Source of the DNA: Verticillium longisporum
Taxonomy: Eukaryota > Ascomycota > Sordariomycetes > Glomerellales > Plectosphaerellaceae
Direction: 5' to 3'
NCBI GenBank assembly: GCA_019188255.1
Contig: JAETXT010000011.1
Coordinates: 3,038,001-3,102,000 of the forward strand
Length of the DNA: 64,000 nt
The first letter of the stretch is position 1, and the number at the start of each line of letters is the position of its first letter. A program made the translations under genes and the position numbers. Positions 46,403 to 56,925 of this stretch are shown piece by piece. The notes beneath the pieces are model-generated. The model saw only the letters and a program-made list of their open reading frames with translations, searched no databases and had not been told where the DNA came from.

Positions 46403-47014
46403 GAGGACGGTTATTTGCTCGGCCTTTATTAGTTATTTACTCTGCCTAATAGGGGGAAAGCTATAATAGATAGGGGGAAAGCTACGAATATAGCTCTATT
46501 ACTAAAATTAGCTATAGCGTTAATATATTTATCCTTTTCTCTTATATATTTAAGTCTCTCGATAATTTAAGAGTAGAAGACTAGCTATAACTAGCTAATA
46601 GACTAATATAGGGCTAGTTAGTAGCCCCCGAAGCTCTATAATTACCCTATCTATCTATTAAATTATTAACTCCCTCTAATATAATAATAGTACTAAAAGC
46701 AACTATCGCTAATAATAATAAGAGTTCTAAATAGCCTCTAATTAAGCTTAATTTAGCGTTTATTATAGTCTTTCCGATATCCTATTTTATAATATAAAGA
46801 AATTAGTACTAGCTATATTAGGGCCGCTAATGGCTACTAATAGCCATTAAGCGACTCGCTTACTTTGCTATTCTATCGAGTAACTCGAGTATATAAGAGA
46901 AAAGGATAGGTATATCGACGCTATAGCTAATTTTAGTAGTAGAGCTATATTCGTAGCTTTCCCCCTATTAGGCAGAGCAAATAACCAATAAGGGCCGAGC
47001 AAATAACCGTCCTC
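46403..47014. mobile_element. 612-bp AT-rich terminal-inverted-repeat element (MITE-like, RIP-affected)
   Basis: The ends are inverted copies beginning GAGGACGGTTATTTGCTCGG on the left and its complement on the right (ending 47014). The two arms match for roughly 130-150 bases: both contain CTAATAGGGGGAAAGCT, a block around GAATATAGCTCTA, and CCTTTTCTCTTATATA. The left arm carries an extra 21-bp internal duplication near 46457-46477. Nearly all differences between arms are C/T or G/A transitions, the left arm having the A/T state. The interior is extremely AT-rich, with CTA/TAG-rich words and no open frame. No clear target-site duplication is visible. A non-autonomous DNA transposon altered by repeat-induced point mutation is the best reading. 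Confidence 0.85.
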
Positions 47015-48257
47015 TTCGTTCCCCATCCTCGCATCATGTTCATCGTCATTTCAAGCAGGCAAATGCTCCTTTGCGACGTCGTAAACAATTCTCGCAAGGC
47101 TCCATTGAGATTGGCAAGTGTGTTAATCCATTCGTCTCTAAAAAAGATAACACATCAACGGCTGGCCCGGCTTGCAACATAGGTAAACTCGGCGCCATCC
47201 GTCTCATGTCTCACCCCTTCAAATCTGCTGCTCCCTGGCGGGCCCAGCACTTTAGGGCGAAGATGCACGCACATTGAATGGGCACCGCCTTGCTCTCCCT
47301 TGCCATGTCTACTTTCCCTCTGGTCAAACAGTCATTGCTGCACGACGCGACCCCGGATTGCCTTGGCTCTGTGCTCTCTGCCCTTCGACTGTCAGCTGCA
47401 CGGTCTTGTCCTCCCGGGGACAGAGTTACACACGCACATCTCTCCCCGTGCGCCCGAGCCGATACGAAGCCCCACCTATGACCATCGTCTGGAGTTTTCG
47501 TTTTGTCACGGGGGCTGGGGATAGACTTTCGTCAGGTCACCTCCACCTTCCAACGGTGCATACCCGGCTTGGCAACCGATTCGTCAACGGCTACACCGTC
47601 AAGACTGTCCAGCTAATGGGAGGCCGATCGTGAGAAGTAGGACTCAGCCGTCTCGTAAAAAAGAAGCCATCAGCATGCCTGCCCCTCAGGGAGGTAAGAG
47701 AAACAAATAAAGGTAGCTTAGATTGGTGGCTAGCCAGGTTCAGATCTGTTCGAGAAAGTCTTACCCTCCCCTCAGCCGCAGCTGTTCCTCCGTCGCCCCG
47801 AACATGATGCCACAACCCAGGCGAGTTCGGGGATTTGCTTGTCCAGTGAGCTGCATGATGTTGCGATGGAAATTGCTGATTGCTCGTCTTTGCTCGTTTT
47901 CATTCGTTCGCGGGGCCACATGGTCGTATCGTTAACTGTTCGCTGATTGTGGCTGTCGCCATAGGGCGGGCCATCAACAGGCAATGGCGATGCAGACATG
48001 CCTGAGATCACTGTTTCTCGCTTTCTCCCCTAGGAAAGGTACCCGAGGGAAGGGACGACGCGGGAGGGGCCCATAAGGTCGTCGACTCCCCCTCCTGCTG
48101 TTCATGGCTATTGTTAGGCAGCTGTATATACCTACCTACCTATATACCTAGGTAGAGGAACTTGAATCTCACGATCACAACATTGTTGCCGCCTCTCGGA
48201 CATCAGGTGCTCCTCTCAGCTCAACGCTACGTAAACGTGTACACACACACACCAAAG
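47015..48257. other. Intergenic spacer
   Basis: Open frames at 47071-47633 have no signal peptide or domain. A TACCTA/TAGGTA microsatellite lies at about 48127-48155, just upstream of the cysteine-rich gene, together with a (CA)n tract at 48241-48252 in its leader. Confidence 0.5.
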
Positions 48258-48965
48258 ATGCGCCTGCTTGCTTTCCTCGGCCTTGCTGCCGGCCTGGTCA
48301 CCGCACTCCCGGCCACCTGCAGCGAAGAGCTCCCAGCTGCCTCGAGCGACTGCCCAACCCTCTGCATCGATGGCATCAACGAGTGCAACGAACCCTGGGG
48401 CGGGTGAGTACCTCTCATCCCTCTCTTGGCCATTGTCCATCTGCATTGTCATGCCTCGCTGACACCTCGAATAGATGCTTCAACGTCTGCAACCCGGAAG
48501 AAAGCCCAACCATGCCTCCCTGCTCCGAGCCCACGCCCACCTCGATGCCCATCTACCATGACACCCCCATCGCCACCGCGTCACAGAGCGACAACTGCAG
48601 CACCCGCTCCGTCTGTGCCGACTATGTGAACGAGTGCGGCATCTGGTACGGCGGGTAAGTTTCTGTCACTTCCGTGGGCGTAACTTGTGAGGCAGAACTT
48701 GTGGCGACTGACCTTTTCTCGCAGGTGCTTTGCTGACTGCACCCCCTGGCCGACCTTCACCAAGCCGCCCTGCCCTTCGGGGACTGTGCCGCCGGTCGAT
48801 GACGACGAAGAAGGTGATCATGACGAGGAGGACTGTGAGAGGACCATCTGCGTTGACAAGGTCAATGAGTGTGGGATCAAGTATGGTGGCTGTTACAGGG
48901 ACTGCGCGCCGTATCCGACCTTTGAGCCGCCCACGTGCCCGTCCGAAGCGTATGGCAAGCAGTAG
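48258..48965 (+). CDS. Secreted cysteine-rich protein with three repeats
   Basis: Exons 48258-48403, 48475-48654 and 48725-48965 give 188 residues. Signal peptide MRLLAFLGLAAGLVTA. The mature protein has three related units, each about C-x3-C-(I/A)D-x2-NEC-x4-(W/Y)GG-C-x3-C: CPTLCIDGINECNEPWGGC, CSTRSVCADYVNECGIWYGGC and CERTICVDKVNECGIKYGGC. Each intron falls at the same phase-2 position in the GGC box of a unit, so repeats and exons correspond; the third unit has lost or never had the intron. Pro/Thr-rich and acidic spacers (DDDEEGDHDEED) separate the units. Family not recognised; secretion and disulfides make it a candidate apoplastic or wall-associated protein. The window gives no functional evidence. 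Confidence 0.83.
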
Positions 48966-49250
48966 CTGGTTTTGTTCGTGTCCAACGCGTGAGCTGTGGT
49001 TTCACGGAGAGCTGTCGTTTCGCTGTAAGTATTGGGAGTTCGTTCGCATGTAAATCCAGGTGTTGTGAGAACCCACAAGGCTCTGACTGGTCTCGACGTG
49101 ATGAATGGTAAAAAGAGAGTCGACAGTGCAAGTGAATCCCCCATTCTAAATCACGTACATCTCGCATTTCCTTTGAGTATCTATCGAGCACAAGACAAAA
49201 GAGAGGAAGTAACACCAAACTCGAGTTCCATCATCATCATCATCGTCGCC

Positions 49251-51147
49251 CTACTTCTTCTCCAGATAGGCCTTCCACCCGATCGACTGCAGCTTCTCCG
49301 CCTTGGCCTCGACCTCATCGCTCATGCCCTTCATGTAATCCGCCATGGCCTGCCTGTACCCCTCATCGCTGGCGCCCAGGATCTTGACGGCCAGCAGCGC
49401 CGCGTTGGTCGAGTTGTTGATGCCGACCGTGGCGACGGGGCAGCCGCGCGGCATCTGTACGATGCTGAGCAGGCTGTCGTGGCCGTCGAGGTGCGTGGCC
49501 TTGATGGGCACGCCAATGACGGGCACCGTCGTTTCGGAGGCCAGCATGCCGGGCAGGTGGGCGGCGCCGCCTGCTGCGGCGATGAGGACGCGCACGCCGC
49601 GGGCCGCCGCCGACTGGCCGAGCTCGACCATGCGGTGGGGCGTGCGGTGGGCCGACGTGATGGTGAAGTCGTAGGGGACGCCGAAGCGCTCGAGGACCTC
49701 AAACGCGGCCCTGAGGACGGGGAGGTCCGAGTCGGAGCCCATGGTCACGACGACGAGGGGGTTCGCGGGGTCGCGGGACGAGGTGGCGGGTGCGGCGGCG
49801 GCGGCGGGGTTCTGGGCGGGTGTCGCGTCGGAGGGACGCAGGGCGGCGGTGGCGGCGTCGATGCGGCCCTGGCGGATGCGGTCGACCTCCTCGATCAGCG
49901 GCGCGGCGAGCTGCTCAAGGTTCGTGCTCGGGGAGTAGGAGGTAGCCGTGATGTGGCCGATCTTGCGGCTGGGCTTGGAGGCCTTGCCGTATTGGTGAAG
50001 GAAGATGTCCATGTCGTCGTCGTAGAGGGACTCGGTGAGGTCGACGAGCGCATCGTGTGAGTCCTCTTGCGCGCCGCCGAGAATGTTGAGCATGACGGCA
50101 CCGGCGACGCGGGGCTGGAGATTAATGGAGCGAGGGATAATGTCGAGAATGGACGCCACCTGGGCCTTGTACTGCGACATGTACGGGACTGCCTCGATGG
50201 TGTAGTGGCCCGAGTTGTGAGGGCGGGGAGCAACCTCATTGACGGTAATGGTGCCTGCGGAGGAGTCAGTTTTGAGTAGGGAAGCATCAGGTTCAGGGGT
50301 AAATCGCACCATCGGCGAGGAGGAACATCTCGACGGCAAAGACACCCCTGCCCTTCAGTGTCATGATGACGTTGGACGCCACCTGCCTGGCCTTCTCGGA
50401 CACAGTCTCGGGGGTGTTGCGAGGAGGGTAGAAGACCTTGGTGCAAATGCTGTCCTCGTGGATGGTCTCGACGGCAGGGTACGCATGAACGTCCCTCAGC
50501 TGGCCATCATCGTCCTCTGTCCTCACAACCATGACGGCCAGCTCGAGCTCGAAGGGCACCCACTTCTCGGCGTACAGAGGCAGCTTTCCCATGACCGTGA
50601 CGGCCTCCTCAAAATCATGGACTCCGCTGACCTTGAAGTTGCCGCGGCCGTCGTAAGAACCCTTGCGAGCCTTGAGCATGAAGGGGAAGCCAAACTTCTC
50701 GTACGCCTGGCGAAGTGAGTCCGGCATGGAGGGGCCAGACACAAAGGCCATCAGGGGCGCGATAGGAATGCCAGCCATCGCAAACAGCTCCTTCTGCAGG
50801 TACATGTCCTGGATGAGGCGAAGTGTCTCCCACGATGGGTGCACAGGGACCTTCTTCACGACGCCTGGCGCCACCGTGACACCCTTGGTAGCGATCTCCT
50901 CCAGCACATCGGTATTGATGTGCTCAATTTCGACTGTTAGAACGTCGCACTTGACGGCCAACTCCCTGATCTTCTCGGGATCCTTGAACGAGCCCGTGAC
51001 GTGCTTGGCGTTCTGGTTTGCCTGCTTGGCTGGGCAGTTGGCCTCGTCGAGAATGGCAATCTCAATGCCAAGGGGACCAGCCGCCTCGCATAGCATACGG
51101 CCGAGCTGGCCTCCGCCCAGGAGGCCGATGACTGGTTTTCTCGCCAT
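49251..51147 (-). CDS. ADE2: Phosphoribosylaminoimidazole carboxylase (AIR carboxylase)
   Basis: Purine biosynthesis: converts aminoimidazole ribonucleotide to its carboxylated form. Exons 51147-50310 and 50254-49251 (GTGCG donor, CCGCAG acceptor), 613 residues. The N-terminal ATP-grasp, PurK-like half starts MARKPVIGLLGGGQLGRML and has FMLKARKGSYDGRGN; the C-terminal PurE-like domain starts VVVTMGSDSDLPVL and has SAHRTPHRM, AAAGGAAHLPGMLAS and QMPRGCPVATVGI. A 50-residue Ala/Pro-rich linker joins them. Frame is intact and length fits fungal Ade2. In yeast, loss gives red adenine-auxotrophic cells. It lies as a housekeeping island within the accessory part of the window. Confidence 0.97.
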
Positions 51148-51902
51148 TGTGAGATTGGATAGCGATGAATAGACTGGGGTGTGCTATCGTGTAAGTGAGT
51201 CGAAGTTCGGCAAATGGAGAAAATTCGCTGCATCATCCGAACGGCGCTCCTGTTGAACTTGATCCGGAAAGCGGTGGGACTGCACCAGCCACCCCCACCA
51301 TAAAGAGCCGCCACACTTGGAGACCCACATTCAGTGCCAGTTTGTAGCTTGTATGCGAGGTCCTGCTACTACCTAGGTACCACCTTAGGTAGGCAGGTAC
51401 GGTACCACCTAACGTGCCCGGTAGGCAGAAGCGACTGAATTGCGCCCATTGACAGGTTGGAGAACATGGCCCACGCGTACAAACCTCGCATAGTAGCCGG
51501 TGTTCAAAGGTGTTTTACGAGCGATGTAGTCACAAGGGGATGGCATAGGGGTTGAGAAATCTAGGAATCGGAGAAACGAAGACGAAGGCGAGGCGGCCGA
51601 CCCACAACGCCGACCCCGTTCAAGGCCAGAATGCGGTTTCGTGACTCTACTCCAGGATATAGCAGACGATGAGCGTCCAAAAGTCGACACACTGATGTAT
51701 TCATCATAACTTAGAGAACCTGGGTTTCCAGCTCCCTAAAGCCATCGTTACGTGTGTCAGGGATTAAAGTGTTGCAGCTTATTTGCTGATGTCCCAATAA
51801 TCCGCCTAAACTACCTCCTAGAATAGAACTGCTACAGCGTTCAACCCTCGATAAGATTCGTCTGAGATCATGGCTCCTAGACTTCCAGGTTTCTATGAGC
51901 GC
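51148..51902. other. Intergenic: ADE2 promoter
   Basis: Contains a GGTACC/TACCTAGG-type microsatellite at about 51371-51413. The minus frame 51409-51690 has no domain. No gene called. Confidence 0.5.
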
Positions 51903-52260
51903 TCAAGAGCATGCCTTGGAGCCTGTGAGATGGCCGCCGCAGCAATTGGTGAATGGTGAATTAAGGGCCGGTCGCACGCCAACCATATTGTTGACGTAAC
52001 ACTCCATAAAGGTCAGTCACACAATAAAGTACGGTAAAAAGGCAGGCCGATGAATACATACCACGGTACTTCCGCCTCTAGTGTAGTGTTGCATTTTGAG
52101 TTTATTGCAGCGATGAATAGTTTGGGTGTCACTTTGACACGCGCAGTCCCAGACCGCTTGAACGCTGTGAGGGCTGTTAGTAAGTATGTGCCAGCCACGG
52201 GCAGAAATTGAAAACTAAGGCAAGGCTCAAATATGCGACGGTGATGATGCCGAGCTTCAT
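51903..52260 (-). CDS. Candidate small secreted cysteine-rich (effector-like) protein
   Basis: Too fragmented for simple frame finding. Proposed exons 52260-52199, 52164-52062 and 52001-51903 give 87 residues. The first 24 are a good signal peptide (MKLGIITVAYLSLALVFNF, cleavage after PVQA). The mature part of 63 residues has seven cysteines: DCACQSDTQT, HRCN, VCYVN, FTNCCGG and KACS. Intron 2 (60 nt, GTATGT ... TGACTGAC ... GGAG) is typical. Intron 1 has a perfect TACTAAC branch site and CTCACAG acceptor, but the donor that keeps phase (GTGGCT) leaves only 34 nt, which is short; a different donor or a base error is possible. The C-x-C-Q ... C ... C ... CC ... C order is one I associate with small secreted proteins of Sordariomycetes; an expected eighth Cys would sit where HRC has Arg. 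Function unknown. Confidence 0.6.
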
Positions 52261-52288
52261 GATGGATATTGAATAGTGGAGGAGAATT

Positions 52289-52521
52289 CAGCGCTGCCGC
52301 TGAATCAATTCAATCAAATAATGCAACATAACAACAGCAGGCCAACGCAACAGCCTTAACATCTACTTCGAGGATTATAAGAGAAAAAGTCCTATACTCG
52401 ATGAACTTAGTATGGAAAAATATTTTTAACTCATTTCAATATCTATGAAGCCTATAGGAAGACGTTGCCTAGCCGTTGCTTGGTTGCATTATTTGATTGA
52501 ATTGATTCAGCGGCAGCGCTG
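52289..52521. mobile_element. 233-bp MITE with 39-bp perfect terminal inverted repeats
   Basis: Begins CAGCGCTGCCGCTGAATCAA and ends in the exact inverted complement; the 39-bp repeats (52289-52327 and 52483-52521) are identical, and weaker inverted similarity continues inward for about 20 bases. The 155-bp centre is AT-rich and non-coding. GAGGAGA occurs on both sides of the element (three bases away on the left, directly adjacent on the right), a possible target duplication. Ends starting CAG and finishing CTG recall hAT or mimp-like miniature elements, but the superfamily is not established. It lies 28 bp from the start codon of the cysteine-rich gene. Confidence 0.9.
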
Positions 52522-55185
52522 GAGGAGATGGATGGATGTAGCGACGAAAGAAGAACAGAAACAGCAAACTTGAAGCCGGACTCCCACAAATGCTTTAAGC
52601 TTTAAGTATTTCTTTTCCTTGGGTTAGTATGTGTCTGAATCGTCAGCCGTCCGCCAGGGTCCATGATACGAACACTTCTCAATTGAAATGTTGTCTTTGT
52701 CGGAGTCAACGCCTTGGCTTCAGCCCTTGCGACGATTCTGATACTACTTAGTCAGGATAAAATACGAACACTCCATGGAAGATTCTGCCCTCGGAACTGC
52801 AAAAGGTCTTCCCGCTTGAGCTATGGATAACAGGGGGTACGTGAAAATGACTTTTTACTACACCGCATTCGTTTATCCCAGTGGATAACGAGCTGAGTGA
52901 ACGTATTACCGCCTTTGTGGCAGCCCAGACCCTTAGCCGACATATGGAGCACATGTCGCCTCTGCTGGGTTTGAGACGTGCTGACATTTCGTCTTCTAGT
53001 GACGGCCAGGTTTGTCCTCTGGGACAGTAATGAGTATTCCTCGTTTCATCGGTTGTGTATGGTTGCGAACGTGGAAACGGACTTCGAGAATAGGGAAGCA
53101 TGATATCGCCAACCATCGTTGCTAGGCACTCGGTACGATCTTCAAGGATGAGCTCTATGTACGTTGGTAAGGGGGAGGGGTTTCCCGAACTTCCGGGTAT
53201 CAATTGCCGAGGGTACCACACAGTCAAGGCAGGTAGTATTCCTTATGTCGATGTAGACGTCGCCGTCGGACTTACCGCATCATTAGTGCCGTTGTTTGAT
53301 CCATGAGGAACTGCGCGCTCCAGGCTTAATCGGTCATGGGTTCACTTTGGTCGTGGCCTGGCTCGCTAGGATTTAAATGCTGCAGACTCACAGGCAGTAG
53401 AGCATGTAGAAAAGGGTAGCCGTTTCACCGCCCTTCCTGTCCCCACTCCCAGAAACTTGCTTCGATCCTCCTAATACCTTCGTGGAACACTCGTCAAATA
53501 TTGAATTCGCTACGCCCAACTTGAAGCAGACGACATGGTACATGTCAGGAGGCCCCTGGGGAGCCACGGAGCAGGGGGCTAGGGACTACGAGAACGCGTA
53601 TATAAGAGCTGCGGAGGGCCCCCCTAGCTGCGGAGGGTCAGAATTCAGATGTCTTACAACCCCATACCTATTATCTATTGCCTGCGGACCACGTGTGGAA
53701 GACGTCTTCACTCTGCTCCAACCCACGCACTGACAGTACACTAGCTTCTTCAGAGACTGCACCTCGCCCGCTTGCTGGGTTTCTCAATTTCGCTGGATTG
53801 AGTGCTACCTAGTGTACCCAGTTGAGGGCAAACGGGGGTTGGCTTGTGTGGGAGCCGTAATCTTGACCCCTACCCTAGTATATACTCTTTCGGATCACTA
53901 CCCGCTGAAGCATTAAACTTTCCAATCTGACCGCTATAGACTGTACTAGCATATAAGAACGTGGCCTACTCGCTACGTCAATATAAGACTTTATCTTCCA
54001 CATACCCGACTTCTTACTTGCAGCGCTCCAATCTATTAACATATATCTCACAACGTCCGGAGAGTCCTATCATGTCGAACTACCGCAGTCGACTGGTGAA
54101 TTATAATTAGATGATTGCTCATCCTGACGTAGTCGTTCTGCTTCCTTGCTCTTCAACTGAAGTCCTAGCTGAATCAGTTGGCCACATGATCTATAAAATA
54201 ATGGTCTAGCTTGGTACTATCGAAAGCCATAACCTCCCTGGCTCTGTCACGGACATAAAGCTTGGATTGTAAAAGTTTCTTCTATGGTTGGCTGCCAGGG
54301 CGATGTGCTAAGCAGAGTGATGAGGATTTCTCAGGTGATGCCGCAGTCAGATTTTACGTGTATGATCGAAGAAAGTTTGAAATCTGACCCTCTGTAGCTA
54401 GGGGAGCTGCACAGAGCCCTATGTACATGGTTACAGGCAAAAGTTTCGATACCCTCCGAGGTAGCGCCCACCCCTACCTGTGGGGGGACGCTTGGACGGT
54501 ACAAACAGTGACGTTCCTTTCCTTGCACAAAATTATACCACCTTAACAAGGCTGGTCTACGAGCCAATGAGATATAGATAAGATGCTAGGGTAGTCGATG
54601 GGGAAGTCGATGAATAATGGGCCCCTTGGTCGGCTCCCTGGTCGGTACTCGTTAAATGATTGAAACTTACCGCATACCATAGTATAGGCCCCCGAGATGT
54701 TGTTCGTCTAGCATAGCCCCATGCGCAGCTGCCCATGACTCTCCTGTTTCGGAGCACTCCGCAGGTGCCCCCCTGGAATTGGCCGAACTGCCCAGTCGAG
54801 AAACTTTCTTGCACGAATCACGACCCCTTCTTACCAGTCAAACCAGCAGGATATGCAGACATGAGGTCTAAATCTCTATGAATGCAGGTCAATTAAATTT
54901 GTGCATTGATGCAACACGCGTCCTTTATGCAGAAATGTACAGCTTTGGCCTACGGCCTTGTGAAAGCTGCCACTTCGCCCTTCTGGAGCCAGTACTTGAC
55001 AAAGGGGGGTATTCTAACTATATTCAGTTGGAGTTGTGCCATAGCTACTAGTCATATGAGCCATGACTGGTTGTTGAAATTTTGGAGGAATCATAATGAT
55101 AGTACTAGGGATATCTCCTGAATCCTCTCGCTGTCTCCCATATATTCCCGTTCGGCATTGTAACGCCCAACAACGAGCAAATGTT
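52522..55185. other. Gene-poor accessory stretch
   Basis: No supported gene. A 159-codon minus frame (52748-53227) has no signal peptide, domain or convincing start. The 53.8-54.3 kb part is richer in A/T with many stops and may be an old transposon relic, but no transposase motif can be read. Confidence 0.5.
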
Positions 55186-56925
55186 TCATAATCGATGTTG
55201 GTATTCCGGCATGTCCCGTGCCATGATGTTGTATCCTGTGGCCTTGACAAGTTGGACCATTTCGTGATACCAATACCACCAGTCCGCATTGTTAGCCCCT
55301 TCGCGTTTCAAGACTTCCCCTGCCTGGTTGAGTGGCAACACCGCCGAGGCAGCACCAAACAGCTTGAACTCTGCTCTTGCAAGGAACTGAATGCTCCTGA
55401 GTATCAAGAATGCCAGCTCTATGACTGCCTCTTTCGATATCAGGGCCTCGAGGTCGGGATCCACGTCCACTTCTAGGCAGGGGAAGATGTGTCTGATTTG
55501 TCGGATGTTTTGTGCGCAAACAATATGAAACGCCCAAATGTGGGTGAAATAGTTGGCAGCAGTGATACTAGAAAATTGTAATGCTGTACGGTTGTCATAC
55601 GGAGGCTCGGTGGGAAAATACTGGTACTGACCGCCGTCGCCCTGAGCTTCCCTCAAGCTGACCAGCTGGCGGACCCAAGTCTCGAAGTTGTGCAACGCAT
55701 TTTCGGCAGCAAACTGAGCTTGTTCCAGAGGCATACTGTCGAGTCCCTCGACAACACCAACACTCACCGGCATGTTTATCATTTCGCTGAATAAATTCTG
55801 AAGGGGTGCGATCCCTGATTTACTGAATGGTGCGTGAAGCCATTGGGCTTCCGCAAGGAAGGACTTTTGTCGAGACATGAAAACGTGGATAAACTGGGAC
55901 AATCAGTATTGAACACAACGACGAAACATGAGGTCCTTGCCATAACTGGTCTGAAACCAACGAACAGCTGGTGACTAATGCCCGAGCTATAGAAGTCGGG
56001 GTCATGAAGTTGCAACAAGTCACCTATCCCACTAGCGTGGATCGGAGCACTCGAATTCGAGGTGGGTAGGACTACCTACGCTGCATGTTAATGTCATGGT
56101 TGAAGAGCATGCTCAGAGCTAATCTTCCGTACCTCTGAAAGAAACAGACACATGGTGGCAGCAGCCAGCAAGTTCGAGTTGGACGCCATCATCTGCCCAA
56201 GACCAGATTGAATAGACGATAGGGCGATTGTCTGGGCTTCCAAAGCGTCTGACACTGGCGCTCTACCATTCTTTCCTCGTGAAACTATAGATACGGCCAA
56301 AGTCTTGATGGCTGGCGAGAGATAGACCTCGGCTTGTTCATCCCTGGCCAGCTCGGGGAGGGCTTCGACCCATGCGCCGCATATTCGATGTGACGAGCTT
56401 TTGGAGGTGTTGGAAGCACACCCAGTTTTTGAAAGATGTTCTATGGGGCTGAAATTCTGGATCACCAGCGAGATGATGTCAAGCAACGGCCAAGTCAGAG
56501 GTGGATGTAACGTTTCGGGTCGCTGTCGACGGATCAACTCGGCAGCTCGGGATCCCTCCGCCTTTTCTTTCGTTCCTGACTCTGCTTTCGGCGGCCGGGA
56601 TGGCTGACGCTTGTTTTTGGGGTCGCCGGCGGGAGGGTTGCGGCGCCTCTTGGCACTGATAATTGGGGCTTGATGGTGAGTTGATACGGTTGGAGGTCGA
56701 AATATGAGATCATGCTGGTATCCCGCACACTCTCTGCCGCTCTTGGTACATTGCGTACAGGCAGGGGTTTTCCCGTCACACTTGGCAAAATCACGTCAGC
56801 TTTCGACGCCAGGCCAGGCTTGCATTGCTGTGAGGCTGCTGGTCGCCCCGTAGTCTGGATATAATACTTACGGCCAACTTCCGCGCCCTGCAGGTGTGGC
56901 AGGTCGTGATCTGTCGAATCTTCAT
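55186..56925 (-). CDS. Zn2Cys6 fungal transcription factor
   Basis: Nuclear DNA-binding regulator. Exons 56925-56872, 56780-56133, 56075-55941 and 55893-55186 give 514 residues. The binuclear zinc cluster is split by intron 1: CHTCRARKLA then CDGKTPACTQCTKSGREC, all six cysteines in correct spacing; a basic patch (AKRRRNPP) follows. The central and C-terminal parts fit the fungal-specific factor region (LLDIISLVIQNFSPIEH, MASNSNLLAAATMCLFLSE, DFYSSGISHQLFVGFRPVM, FLAEAQWLHAPF, FETWVRQLVSLREAQ). Intron 3 appears to be a 47-nt GC-AG intron (GCAAGG donor); with GT-only splicing, exon 3 could not join in frame. No metabolic gene cluster adjoins it, so target genes cannot be inferred. Confidence 0.8.

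Noticed and set aside
46403..47014. AT-rich island as centromeric or mitochondrial insertion
   Set aside because: The long inverted arms at both ends identify it as a mobile element; it is far too short for a fungal centromere.
52748..53227. 159-codon minus-strand frame
   Set aside because: No domain, no signal peptide, no credible start codon context or splice sites; amino-acid composition looks random.
53900..53930. String resembling the start of 28S rRNA (CCCGCTGAAGCAT)
   Set aside because: Similarity is limited to about a dozen bases in altered order; flanks do not look like ribosomal DNA.
53820..54300. Possible degenerate transposase
   Set aside because: Many stops and raised A/T content fit a relic, but no catalytic motif or terminal repeats can be read.
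55186..56925. Secondary-metabolite cluster around the Zn2Cys6 factor
   Set aside because: No synthase, P450, transporter or tailoring gene lies within the window on either side.
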